Assembly: GCA_021234155.1 (NCBI GenBank)
Contig: JAJEKV010000017.1
Location: 19,416,372-19,480,371, forward strand
DNA: 64,000 bases
Origin: Isoetes taiwanensis
Taxonomy: Eukaryota > Streptophyta > Lycopodiopsida > Isoetales > Isoetaceae
Direction: 5' to 3'
This document shows, in pieces, positions 13,030-23,398 of the stretch. Both the position numbers and the translations under genes were made by a program. Position 1 is the first letter of the stretch. Every line of letters begins with the position of its first letter. The notes beneath the pieces were generated by a model. That model did not search any database. It was not told the origin of the DNA and was given only the letters and a program-made list of their open reading frames with translations.

Positions 13030-13372
13030 TGCATGTCTCCCATGCCTATCAAAGGCTAGAATGTTGCCACATGGCACGATCTTGGCCGTTGACAAGTGCA
13101 TCCATCCAAAAATAGCAACTTTTCAAACATGTGACAGAGAAACAGTTCTAGAAGCTCATGGGAAAGCACTTCAATCTAGAATGTTGTAGGTGCTCATCTC
13201 CCATGCCTATCAAAGGCTAGGATGTTGCCAAGTGGCACGATCTTGGCCGTTGACAAGTGCATGCATCCAAAAATAGCAACTTTTTAAACATGTGACATAG
13301 AGACAGTTGTAGAAGCTCTAAAACTTTGGAAAAACTCAAAATAGAATATTCTAGAATGATCCAGATGCTCTT
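13030..13372. repeat. Tandem duplication of about 165 bp
   Basis: Two consecutive copies share TCTCCCATGCCTATCAAAGG, GGCACGATCTTGGCCGTTGA and CATCCAAAAATAGCAACTTT with minor differences. Confidence 0.7.
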
Positions 13373-13394
13373 GAGCAATCACCTCAATCTAAAG

Positions 13395-13555
13395 ATAGAA
13401 AGTTTTTTGAAACTTTGCAAACACTCAAAATAGAATGTTCTAGAATGTTCAAGATGCTAGGGATGCTCTAGGATGTTCTAGGATGTTCTAGATGGCTCTA
13501 GAATCTTCTAGAATGTCCTAGAATCTTCTAGAGTCTTCTAGAATGTCTAAAAATA
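13395..13555. promoter_or_regulatory. TTCTAGAA-rich array, heat-shock-element-like
   Basis: A dense run of TTCTAGAATGTTCTAGAATG-type sequence gives alternating GAA and TTC units spaced two bases apart, with variants TTCTAGGATG and TTCTAGAGTC. This spacing is the known binding pattern of heat shock factor. It lies about 100 bp before the terminus of unit I copy B. It may equally be a simple minisatellite, so the regulatory role is inference. Confidence 0.4.
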
Positions 13556-13650
13556 GAATTTTTTCGAAACTTTACAAATACTCAAAATATAATGTTTAGG
13601 AATGTTTCAAATGCTTGCGGATACGCACTTCAGTCTAAAAATAGAAAGTA

Positions 13651-14290
13651 CCATTAGGGCGGATTTGGGGTCTGAAAATGGCCTCCTATCAGCCATTCCA
13701 CGTCATATTTCCGCTCCCTTTTTCCCATGCCACCTAGGATACCAAACTCTCATAATTACAGATTTGCTTGGAATATTCTTCCGGAATAAGGGGGATTGCA
13801 CATTCATGGCGCCATATGTATTTAATTCTGTTGGTTGTCAGACGGACTGATGCAACACGTGGCGCTTCTAAAATGCCACTTGCATTATAGCATACCGGCA
13901 ACTCATGACGGTGTCTCTTGGTTTGTCAGATACCAAGCGTGCGCGTCACCGCCTTCTACATTTCAAAATTTGAATGTGTAGGTTGAAGCTTTGTATCAGA
14001 TCAGACTTTCATTTCGAAGGCCGCGTAACGCGAACCGATCTTCACTTCATCCTAATCTGGGGCTTCCCGCCCCTACAATTCGAAATTTGAATTTGCTTAA
14101 TGTATAAAAGCATGGATTGTAGGAGAATGGACTTTTCGATTTCCATATGCACGTTGCAAATTTCAAAAACGAAGTTAGTACCACGGATGTTAGGCTCACC
14201 ACACGGTTTAATTGTGTTGGGGCATAAAAATACCACACCTTCATTTCATACCGCGGCGATCTACACAGTATGGAAGTTGCTTGTTGTCAA
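13651..14290 (+). repeat. Terminal/promoter region of unit I, copy B
   Basis: Starts CCATTAGGGCGGATTTGGGG and follows copy A (inverted) and copy C (direct) for about 640 bp. It then breaks off before the transposase start and continues with TTGTTGTCAAATTAAA, a phrase from the 9.5-kb array. Confidence 0.65.
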
Positions 14291-14396
14291 ATTAAACTTA
14301 AACACAAGTGAGAATTCGGCACTGAGAGGGTTTACGTGGTTTTCTCGAGGAGGGTTTATATCGATTGTTCATTTTCGGGTTAAACTCAAATCATAT

Positions 14397-14508
14397 AGGT
14401 TTAGAAATAAGGTTAAAAAGGAAGATATTGGATATTTAGGAATAAGGTTAAAAAGGAAGATATTGGATATTTAGGTATAAGGTTAAAAAGGAAGATATTG
14501 GATATGGC
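14397..14508 (+). repeat. Three tandem copies of about 36 bp
   Basis: The unit contains AATAAGGTTAAAAAGGAAGA followed by TATTGGATATTTA, three times in direct order, upstream of the small gene at 14689. Confidence 0.8.
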
Positions 14509-14688
14509 TCAAATTTGAGATATGCACATAATGGCATGTAATGATGGTTGATAGGACTGGAATAATCATTCCTACGATTTTCACGCCTAATCCAGCCTAT
14601 ATCTATTCCAGCCTAGATTGGCGCCCATTCTCCCCAATCTCGCCCAATCTTCGCTAGATCCTCCGCCCAATTTCTCTAGTCCATCGCT

Positions 14689-15111
14689 ATGAAGAAATCA
14701 GCTACGGAAGAGCCGGAGGTGTCCTCCAAGAGGCGCCTATTACGGCTGGAAGAGGTGTTCCCTCCGCAGTTCCCTCCGCTGCCCACGGTTCTTGCTCACG
14801 AATGCCTCGATTCCTCCGATTCCTTTGACGAGGAATCGAAGAATGAGGAATCGAGAGGAAATTTTGAGCAGGAGTTCATCACAGGTGTTCTTGAAGGCTG
14901 GATAGGAGATTCTTCAGAGAATGAGTGGTCTACCCAAGGAGAAGAAGCCGAAGATGATGAAGAAGATGAAGAAGTTGAAGACGAATCCGCTGACTTCGAG
15001 GAGCTCATGGCGTTAGTTCATGGTACATGCATGTTTTCTTTCTTTTCTTACGCATTCAACTAACGGTTTTTTTTTTTTTTTTTTTTTGCAGATGGTGAAG
15101 TAGATGAATGA
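14689..15111 (+). CDS. Small acidic protein with one intron
   Basis: Two exons, 14689-15022 and 15092-15111, give an open frame of 117 residues. The intron begins GTACAT and ends in a long T tract with TTTGCAG, and splicing yields a short C-terminus HDGEVDE before the stop. The N-terminus is basic (KKSATEEPEVSSKRRLLRLE) and a proline-rich patch follows (FPPQFPPLP). The last third is strongly acidic (EEAEDDEEDEEVEDE). No known domain is recognised. The intact frame and clean splice sites stand out among broken neighbours and suggest recent function or recent origin. It sits between terminal copies B and C of unit I and may be an accessory gene of that element. Confidence 0.55.
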
Positions 15112-15359
15112 AATTTGTTAGAGCAGAGCACCTCTTATTTTTTTTCCTTGTTCTTAGCCTCCAGCTTGCCTCCAGCTTCTTACCATATGACTGCAAGCCT
15201 CCGGGCTTTTTTGTTGTGAATAGTTGAAGCCTCCGGGCATTTAAATTTACAAAATGATGTTCTGATGTAAAGCCATACGGCCATAAAAAATTTTGAATGT
15301 AAAAGTTTTTGCTTCTAATTCCATTTGAATACCTAACTTGTTTTTTTCGTACACATGTG

Positions 15360-15535
15360 TTACCACTCTTAAGTACATAAGTCATTATCCCTTTTCAAAG
15401 AGCATATTATTTTTCAAGAAGGATCACACCAAGCGAATAGTACATATGCAACAAAAATAGAACACACTAAATTCGCATCGTGTGATCCACTTTCTTATTT
15501 GTTGTCAAATTAAAATTAAACACAAGTCCCTCATC
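15360..15535. repeat. Inverted copy of the 9.5-kb array unit, with hairpin
   Basis: Matches 9660-9840 in reverse orientation, including GATCACACCAAGCGAA (15422-15437) and TTCGCATCGTGTGATCC (about 15472-15488), which form imperfect hairpin arms. Confidence 0.7.
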
Positions 15536-15598
15536 AATAGTCTCCCATTTGCATATAAAATATCTATCATTCCAAGTTATATTATGTTTTATGAACTA

Positions 15599-16276
15599 AA
15601 ATGGCCTCCTATCAGCCATTCCATGTCATATTTCCGCTCCTTGGGATTTGGGGTCTCAAAATGGCCTCCTATCAGCCATTCCACGTCATATTTCCGCTCC
15701 TTTTTTCCTGTCAGATTTGCTTGGAATATTCTCCTGGAATAAGGGGGATTGCACATTTATGGCGCCATATGTATTTAATTACATTTGGTTGTCGACAGTT
15801 GACGCGAACACGTGGCGCTTCTAAAAGCCACTTGCATTATAGCATACCGCAACTCATGACGGTGTCTCTTGGTTTGTCAGATACCAAGCATGCGCATCAC
15901 CGATTCTTGTCTTGCCCTATTTTCATTTAGAGTCCATGGCCATACAAGCTTCCCGCCTTCTACATTTCAAAATTTGAATGTGTAGGTTGAAGCTTTGTAT
16001 CAGACTTTCGTTCGAGGCCAAGCGATTGCGCCTTTAAAAGTTCAGAAGGGATCTTTACTTCATCCCAATACAAAGCTTCCGCCCCTACAATTCGAATTTT
16101 GAATTTGCTTTTGTATAAAAGCATGGATTGTAGGAGAATGGACTTTTCGATTTCCATATGCACGTTGCAAATTTCAAAAGCGAGGTTAGTACCGGACGTT
16201 CGCTCAAACGAAGTTTAATTGTCTTTGGGGCATACAAATTGTACACCTTGATTTCGCGCCGTGCGATTCACGCGGT
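15599..16276 (+). repeat. Terminal/promoter region of unit I, copy C
   Basis: The third copy of the unit I end region, leading directly into the long transposase remnant at 16277. A 30-bp block with GGCCTCCTATCAGCCATTCC is duplicated at its start. This is the copy still joined to the longest coding remnant. Confidence 0.65.
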
Positions 16277-18920
16277 ATGGAAGCTCCAAATGATGTGTGG
16301 ATAAGGATCCAACTGGAGCATATCCACGTGTGGATAAGGATCCACACGTGGATATGCTCCAGTCTTCAATCGCAAAAAAGGAGGTCTAAAAAATAAGAAC
16401 TTAGACCTCGACATGTACATCTGGGCAGATGGCAGTTTATATCCATTGGATCCGTTGAGTGGCAAGAAACCGTCATTTCGGGACGTTTCAAGTTTAGTCC
16501 GATTTTGTGGTGACAGTAACTCTGGGCTCTTGGGATATTGTGAGAGATTGAGAGAGGATGAAGGCATTCGGAATCGAATACAGTTCCTTGAGATGAGCTG
16601 CTTCCGATTGTCACAAGAGAATTATAACTTAAACCAGCAGCTCTTTTTTCTCTCGCTTCATTACTCCACTGTGATGAAGGAAAGGAATGACGGCTTGGGG
16701 AGGGAAACTTCTTTGAGATACGAAGTGGACAAGTCCAAATTGGTGATAGGGCAGCTGCAAGAAAAGATCCAAGAGCTTGAAAGAGCAAACTTTGGGCTTC
16801 AATATAAGTTAAAGAATTTGAAGAAAACACCCCTTGGCTTGCGAGAAAGGAAGAAGCACTATCGACCGATAGAGGAACTGAAGTTTGGATCAGGTGCATT
16901 CAGACGCAGGGTCACGGCCACAAGGTCCGTTTACAACACTAGCAAAGGCCAATTAAGATCTGGGGAAACTAGAAGCAATCTTGGTTACGTAGTGAAGAAC
17001 CTAGCGACGAACAGGGAGATAGTGGACATGATTTGTCAGCCCTACAACTCTCCTCTCAAGAAGATGGTATTGGAAATGGTACTAGAAGAGATCTACAAGA
17101 AGTTAGAAGTTGACGGATGTCTGATTTGTTTGTGATGATGTAGGCATCGATGAGGCTTGGTTATCGTTCTCTATTCAAGCCATTCCACGAAGCGTTGAAA
17201 AGAATGGGCACAAAAAAAGTATTCGCTCCACGTCCACAAATTGTCGAGAATACAAGGGTTACTAGGACAAAGATGGTGTATGCCATATTAGGAGAGATGC
17301 ACCACGTTGAATGTGCTGGTCCTGCCATAGCCATAAAAGATAAGAATGGCAAGGATTGTTGTGATATAGTTGGAATGAATGAACGCAATAATCTTTGGGT
17401 TGACCTGGTTACTCTCTTACAATTCCTTGTCAAATATTATGACTTAACGATTGCAGAAACTAATGGTGAGATTGAAGTTTGCATAAAATTGGATGAAATG
17501 GGCCCGACCAAGTTTGAGAAGTATGAGAGGGTATCCGTTGTCATCATGAATAGAGCAATTGAGAATGCAATTGCACATGCTAAATCAAAGAGCAACAAGA
17601 ATAATAAAAAGATGTAGAGGTGACGGACGAGGAGAAGAAGCGTGCGAAAAATGGTTCTCATGTCAATCAAGATGACACACGGTGGTTAGGTCTCTTTAAA
17701 GTTGAGAAAGAAACCCACGAGGTATTGAAATGGGTGTTCAATCAAATTGACATCCCGAAGTCTAATATCTAGATTCGAGGGGCGGGAAAAATTGCAAGTA
17801 TATCACTATGGATCTTACAAAGTAATTTTTCACTTGGCGCTGATTTAAAACCGAGAAAGCAATGTACAACATAAGTGGAGGAGGACAAGGAACATGCAAA
17901 AGTTGTGCAGACTGCAATCATGCAAGGAAGTCAAGTACTGGGAAGACGGTTTCAACCTTGTCCCTTAACCAAGCAAATGCTCCTAATAGAGGAGAAGAAG
18001 ATCCCAAGTTTCATGGCATTTTCCCCATTCCATTAGAGAGGGTTCATATCCGCACTTTGCGGCTTTTGTGAGAATCATCGACAAGATGATATTTTTGAGC
18101 TGCAGCATTCGTGTGGAACATTTCGGACAAGAAGAGAAGAGAGGAAGGAATTCGTAGAGAGTTGAACATGTTCTATCGCGAGTTTGCATGGTGGCAATGT
18201 AAGATTAGAGCTCGATGAGAAACGGGCGGGAAGAACAAGTGTGCCTCGTAAGGTGTCAATTGGAGGGTGAAAGCTCGATGCTTCATAAAGAATCATAGAG
18301 AGGCTCGAAGCGGAAACCAGATGGGAGAAAAGGTCTATGAATTCGGAAAATTCTTTGGTTGATGCGGGCAGGACCGCCTGAGATGGCGTTCGTTCGGCAT
18401 TGAGGAAAAAAACCTTGGGATGCATTGTCGAATTGTTCCCATACATTCGAGAGAATGGACCTCACAAGAGAAGATGCAGAAATGTTCGTGCAAGCGAATA
18501 ACAAATTTATTAAAGCTTTCATAGACGCATGGGAAGAGAGTAAAGTCACGCACTACTTGCACATCTTTTGGGCTCATGCACCTTGGTTTTTTAGGAAGTA
18601 TGGAAGCCTAGTAGTGTGGAGTGCACAAGGCATGGAGAAGTCGCATAAACAAGCTAAAATAGCCTTTCATCGTGACACTCAAAGAGGGGGTGGAAATGTG
18701 GGAACCAACCCTCTAAGACAGATGACATAGTGGTTTTATAGAAGGGCGATGGCTAAATACGACAAGAAGGTCGCTTTAAGGAGCAACCCAGAAGTCGTAA
18801 ACACCATTGGCATAATGCTGAAGAGAAAACGAAAAGTTGCTTGGCAAAATTCTAGGGCCCCACTAGCATCGCAACAGTGGAGATCTAAGAGACAAAGAAT
18901 CGGTAAAGTATACTTGTAAT
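16277..18920 (+). pseudogene. Unit I transposase-like gene, frameshifted
   Basis: Pieces in shifting frames read in order as one large protein. The N-terminal part (16413-17135) contains WADGSLYPLDPL and a coiled-coil stretch (KLVIGQLQEKIQELERANFG). The second part (17150-17617) contains GMNERNNLWVDLVTLLQF and VCIKLDEMGP, whose Asp may be catalytic. The third part (17862-18071) has a Cys cluster CKSCADCNHARKS followed by FPIPLERVHI. The C-terminal part (18425-18918) has LHIFWAHAPWFFRKYGSLVV and SAQGMEKSHKQAK, ending at TAA 18918-18920. I recognise this layout from uncharacterised transposon-encoded proteins of eukaryotes but cannot name the family with confidence. Several frameshifts, an internal stop and a broken start make it inactive. 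Confidence 0.55.
16313..16362. repeat. Perfect 23-bp inverted duplication
   Basis: The arm CTGGAGCATATCCACGTGTG plus GAT is followed by a 4-base loop AAGG and its exact reverse complement. It lies inside the N-terminal coding region and breaks the frame. The equivalent place in copy A (minus strand near 10740-10775) lacks it. Confidence 0.85.
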
Positions 18921-18930
18921 GTGTAGCATG

Positions 18931-18996
18931 TTCACACGACGCGAAGTACTTGCCTCCAACCTTGTTTGCACAACTGTAGCTTCGCGTCGTGTGATC
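18931..18996. repeat. Hairpin with GATCACACGACGCGAA-type arms
   Basis: TTCACACGACGCGAAG and, after about 33 bases, CTTCGCGTCGTGTGATC. It starts about ten bases after the transposase stop codon. Other hairpins of this set lie downstream of the coiled-coil genes, so a 3'-end or boundary role is possible. Confidence 0.7.
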
Positions 18997-19003
18997 TTAT
19001 TTG

Positions 19004-20473
19004 TATCATACGGCGCGTCAGCAGATTATTAACCAGTTCGCCGATGACACTTTTCTCTTCTTGGTGGCAGAAGAGAGGAATTTGCGGAATGGGGGCTTAG
19101 CCATTCTGGATTTGGCACTGCATAGTAAGGTGTTGGTCTCTAAGTTTATTTGGAGCATTCTGCAGGATGGAGCATCTTCTCCTGGTGCGGCATTATTGTG
19201 GCAATCTCTTCGCCATTGTGTGGCATTTGGAAAGTCGTCTGTGCATGTAGAGTTGCCCTGGGCACTGTTGTATGGTCTCCGGCCTTTCCCACATGCATCC
19301 CCTTTTCTCACGGGGGTGTTGCGGGCTTGGGATCACGTGCGTGTGCTCTTCCAGCTAGATTATGCCTCGGTTTATCACCACTCTTCTCCTTTCTTGTGGG
19401 TTCCTTTACCTCCTGGCGTACTTGCCCTTGGGTCGCCAGCGCGTGCATGCTCCGGGCCTTGAGTTGTTGGGAGGCGAGCTCTTTGTGCTCACCTTGGAGG
19501 ATTGGTATTGGGATGGTCGACTAGCCGTGGGAGTTCTTTCGAGCTCGCTTTTCGCTGAAGGGCGGTGGAGGGCTATCACGGGAACAAGTGGCGGGGAGTA
19601 TTCCGCTACACATACCTATAGTCCCTCGGGGTGATGTGGTGGTGCAGGTTTGGAAGGTTCATCCGGATGTTGTATCTTCTTGTTTTGTGCGGTCTTGTTA
19701 CCGGGTGTTGGCTATTCATGACACTCGCCTTGCCGGGCAAGTGGTCTCTGCGGCTTCAGGGTTCTCGATGGCTTCGGTTTGGACATGGACATGGAGCTCA
19801 CTTCCCCACCCAGAAGGTTCGGGTGCTTATGTGGCGGTGGTGCATCACATTTGTATCGAGGTGAATGTCCTTGTGAGTCGGTTTTAGGCGGGTGTGAGCC
19901 CTCTTTGCCCTTGTTGTGGCCTTCATCGTGAGGCCCTGTGGAGCATTGTGCGGTTTTATGCCCTCATTTGCAGGTTGCACAGGATTGGGTCGGGCTCTGT
20001 TTCAGGTGAGATTGAATAGCCAACAATTCTTTGCTTCATGTGTATCTGGTGCTTGGCGCTCGTCAGGCGGCAAGCCTTGCATCTGTCGCGTGGCTTGGTT
20101 GGTGTGGTTGATTTGGAAGCGGCGGCGGTTGTGGATCTTTCGGGGGATTCGGCGACTGCGGCCTCTCGATTCCCTCGACTTCGAGGTACAAGCTATTTCA
20201 AAGCTTTTGGTGTTCGAGATTAGTAGGCGGAAGTTTTCCATTTGGCGGGACTTCTTGGGTGTGGTAGATGGTGATGGTCAGTTTGTACAGCAGTAGAGTT
20301 GCAGTTGTTGTGGAGTGTCGAGGTATCACTGTCTCTTTGGGGCAGTTCTCCTTCCTCCTCACTTGCTTTGTAACATTACCATTCTTTTAATATATTGCTG
20401 ACACAGTTCTTCAAAAAAAAAAATAGTGGAGTTCGCTATTGCTTGCATTTATGTGGCTTCGCGTCGTGTGAAG
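19004..20473. repeat. Hairpin of the same set split by a LINE
   Basis: The left arm (ATCATACGGCGCG, about 19006-19018) and right arm (CTTCGCGTCGTGTGAAG, 20457-20473) are separated by a 1.4-kb LINE. Without the LINE, the arms would be about 35 bases apart as in the other hairpins, so the LINE landed in the loop. Confidence 0.55.
19018..20423 (+). mobile_element. 5'-truncated LINE with internal deletion
   Basis: It begins inside the reverse transcriptase at the catalytic box (QFADDTFLF), then jumps from ERNLRN straight to GGLAILDLALHSKVLVSKFI. It therefore lacks the roughly 130 residues that the related copy at 49877-50461 still has. The C-terminal region runs to LEVQ/ISRRK-like sequence near 20240. 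The 3' untranslated region ends in an A-tract at about 20411-20423 after TTCTTTTAATATATTGCTGA. Several frameshifts make it inactive. Confidence 0.7.
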
Positions 20474-20554
20474 CTTTACAAGATAATAATAAAAAAGGGT
20501 TACTTTTGATTAAAGTTGTGAAAGATGTTACATTGAAAAACAAAATACAACGAC

Positions 20555-21022
20555 TCATTGTTGCTCCAGTGCAAGCTCTTCTTCATTATCTTCATCATCA
20601 TCATCAGCTCCGTCCTCGTCTTCGTCTTCATCTCTTCTCCTCAAGCGAGCAATCACCCTATCCAAACGTTCCTCCAATCTGTCCACCATCTCTTTGTACA
20701 TGTCCCGCTCCTCGTCCCAATAGCACAACGTGTTCTTCGCTGAATTAGCAACCTCGTTTGCGTCATAACCACCTCCGGTCGCGGTTGTTGGGGCATGTCA
20801 TCTGTCGACCTTCTATTCAACCGCTGATTTGCCTCTCGGCTACTGAAGCATGAGAAGGTTGAATTCATTCTCTTCTTCTTCTGGCTGAATTGTAACGGCA
20901 TTTTCCTTTAGAAGATCATCTTGCTCCTTCAACCTCTTCATTAGAACACCCAACACAATGTCAGAAGGGAGTTCTATCCTCTTGCATTTTCCTTTATCAG
21001 CGGTTGAGGATGTGGAGGCCAT
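20555..21022 (-). pseudogene. Small coiled-coil protein, paralogue a (frameshifted)
   Basis: The start MASTSSTADKGKCKRIELPS continues DIVLGVLMKRLKEQ, matching the MAS...ELPxDIxLxVxxKRxKE signature of paralogue d at 23399. After two probable frameshifts, a second block reads GYDANEVANSAKNTLCYWDE, then a helical part (MVDRLEERLDRVIARL) and a strongly acidic tail (DEDEDEDGADDDDEDNEEE) to a TGA at 20555. Intact it would be about 155 residues. A TATA-like box (TATAAA, minus strand, about 21110-21116) precedes it. The unit I hairpin arm at 20457-20473 lies just past its stop. Function unknown; the repeated N-terminal signature suggests a shared partner. Confidence 0.5.
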
Positions 21023-21253
21023 AGATGACAAATGGGAGGGACGTTAAGATTATAGAAGTGAGGAGCAAAGACTCTAACCGGGCGGAAGGAGCACAATGCA
21101 AGGACCTCAATTTATACATATTGGCGCTTGAACATATTAAACACGATTGAACTTTGCCGCGACGTGTCGGCGGATTCGCCGGTTGTCCGCTAGAACACAC
21201 ATTAATAATGGTACCGTCATTTGGAACACATTAATAACTATTCTAACTACATT

Positions 21254-21321
21254 GTATCACACCACGCTGAAATGCAGACACGAGCTTTAAAACCCTATGA
21301 AGGGTTTCGCCGTGTGTGATC
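21254..21321. repeat. Hairpin of the unit I set
   Basis: GTATCACACCACGCTGAA and TTTCGCCGTGTGTGATCG, imperfectly complementary, with about 32 bases between. It lies downstream of paralogue b. Confidence 0.5.
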
Positions 21322-21439
21322 GTCTTGTCATTCTCTCTACCACGGATATTGAAAATTAAAAATAGGAACGTAATATTTGGCACATTTGTCAAAAACTTTT
21401 CCAATTGAGAAATAAAACCATTACAAACATTAAAAAAAG

Positions 21440-21876
21440 CGCCCCTCTAGGAGCCCGATGCCTATGATTGCCGGGCAAGCTCTTCACGGAGGGCGGTGAT
21501 AATTTTTTTACGCTCCTCCAACATGATTTCCTGCCCGCAACCATGTTCTCATATTCCGCAACCTTATCTTTCCGCTCATCGAGTTGAGCTCGGGCAGCCT
21601 CTCCGCCGATTTGCGCCCTAAGCCCCTCTTGTAGGTTATATCTGCGTGGCGCGCAATTCGCGGTCTAAGGCGCCAGCTGATTATCAAGCACTAAAATCAC
21701 CTTCCTATAGAAGGCGGCCTTCTCCTCTGCCGCTTAACCCGGCTTGGCGGCGTCTTCATCATTCTTTTCTTTTAGAAGGCGGATCCGTTCCTCTCCGCAA
21801 AGAATAATTTCTCAATTTCCTTGACCAAAACTTGAGACAAGATCTCGGCAGGGATGGAACTGGAGCTGGAGGCCAT
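21440..21876 (-). pseudogene. Small coiled-coil protein, paralogue b (broken)
   Basis: Starts MASSSSSIPAEILSQVLVKE and continues IEKLFFAE before a frameshift. The following frame gives ERIRLLKEKNDEDAAKPG, a stop, then AAEEKAAFYRKVILVLDNQL. The start and helical character match paralogues a, c and d. A TATA-like box (TATATAAAA, minus strand) lies at about 21966-21974. Confidence 0.4.
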
Positions 21877-22339
21877 TGAAAGTGATGGGAGAACAGGAGA
21901 GATGGCTGAGGGCGGATGTGGTAGAACAGGAGATGGCGGATAGGAGAAGACAAAGGCCTCCGACGTTTTATATAGAAACTAGAGATACGTTGGAATCTAC
22001 GGTTGCGAGTACCGATAAAGTTGTGTAATAATCCTACGAGGCAAAATTATAGCATGCAATTAGGCAACGGTAGCCTATGTTCGCATCATGGGATCCGTCA
22101 TATCCTAGCCGTACTGTATGCAGGCCGTACAAAAGACAGTGTTATTGTGGCAGCGCATGCCACGTCCTTGGCATGACGTTGTCATCCACATGCCACGTAT
22201 GTGAATAGACGTTGTCATCCACATGCAAATTCGCATTTACCTGCAAGTTATCACATAATCTAGCTAGATATTTGCGTTACATATACTTTTCCATTAATAA
22301 ATTAGGAATTTATACATACAACGAGGTGTACGTTGTGGA

Positions 22340-22404
22340 GATCATACGACGAAATCCATTGATTGCTACCTAATTGCAAGAATGGCATTTCGCGTCGTGT
22401 GATC
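22340..22404. repeat. Hairpin of the unit I set
   Basis: GATCATACGACGAAATCC and CATTTCGCGTCGTGTGATC around a loop with ATTGATTGCTACCTAATTGC, nearly the same loop as the hairpin at 23190-23256. It lies downstream of paralogue c. Confidence 0.7.
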
Positions 22405-22509
22405 TTTTAATAAAACAAAACAAGAGAACAGATAGAAGCAAGAAATAGAGCAAATTTTTCTTTGAAACAAAAAATATATATACAATGGCTAGGGATCTTC
22501 ATGATCACG

Positions 22510-22841
22510 TAGGTGGCAAATAAAGCTGCGTTCTCATCCTCGCGCTTCGTAGCTTCTTCTCCATATCTTCTAGCGCGTGAAATATTGTGTGCGATTAAAG
22601 CGCCTCGACCCTCTACGGCTATTGGCCTCTCGGTACACTGGTTAATGTTGCCTTGAGCTCAAGATATCGCCTCATCAGCAACCCCTCATGAATTCTAACA
22701 CGTCCACCGCCTCCATCTTTCGGCACGAGGCGGTTGTTTTCGTCGTGAACCTCTCTTGAATCTCTTCATCACCACAGCAAGAGTGATGTCGCGGGCAGCT
22801 CACGGGCGATGTCGCTCTTCGGAGGAGGATGAAGATGCCAT
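22510..22841 (-). pseudogene. Small coiled-coil protein, paralogue c (broken)
   Basis: A near copy of paralogue d at the nucleotide level. The ATG at 22841 opens MASSSSSEERHRP and then hits TGA because of a small deletion. The next frame resumes DITLAVVMKRFK. Further single-base losses disturb the rest. The TATA box (TATAAATA, minus strand, about 22936-22943) and the flanking hairpins are kept. Confidence 0.55.
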
Positions 22842-22967
22842 CGGAGGAGAAGGCGGAAGGCGAAAGGTGGAGAAGATGAGCAGAAGGCGGAAGGCGGAAG
22901 AGGATCGAAGGTCGAAGGCAAGATAGAAGGTCTTCTATTTATAACAGGGATTTCGTAGTAGCTTGAG

Positions 22968-23027
22968 TCACACGACGTGAAGGATGCCGTCGGTCAGAAA
23001 ATGGACCGTTACTTCTCGCGTCGTGTG
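22968..23027. repeat. Hairpin of the unit I set, upstream of paralogue c
   Basis: TCACACGACGTGAAG and TCTCGCGTCGTGTGA flank about 30 bases. It sits just upstream of the TATA box of paralogue c, so this one is on the promoter side. Confidence 0.65.
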
Positions 23028-23189
23028 AGGAAAAAGGACCGTTACTTCTTCTAACGTCTTTTCTTCCAGAGAAAGCTCGTGTGATAATTTTTATTGATAA
23101 TTTCGGTGATACAATCTATACATAAGTAATTTTACTGATACATAACTAAAGATAGAACTTCTCATTGAAGCAAAATAGAACGGCATGGA

Positions 23190-23256
23190 GATCACACGAC
23201 GCGAAATCCATTGATTGCTACCTAATTGCAAGCAAGGCATTTCGCGTCGTGTGATA
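23190..23256. repeat. Hairpin of the unit I set, best preserved
   Basis: GATCACACGACGCGAAAT and ATTTCGCGTCGTGTGAT form near-perfect arms of about 17-18 bp with a loop of about 31 bases. It lies downstream of paralogue d. Confidence 0.8.
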
Positions 23257-23398
23257 TTTAAATAAAACAGAACATACATTGGAACAAGAGGATAGATAGA
23301 AGCAAAACATAGAGAAAACTTTTCTTTGAAGCAAAAAATAGATAGATACAATGGCTAGGGATCTTCATGATCCTCTAGCTGATTTTCATGTCCTGCAG

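Noticed and set aside
19588-20296. Independent genes in the several overlapping frames at 19.5-20.3 kb
   Set aside because: They are frames of the decayed LINE 3' coding region, which ends in an A tract at about 20423.
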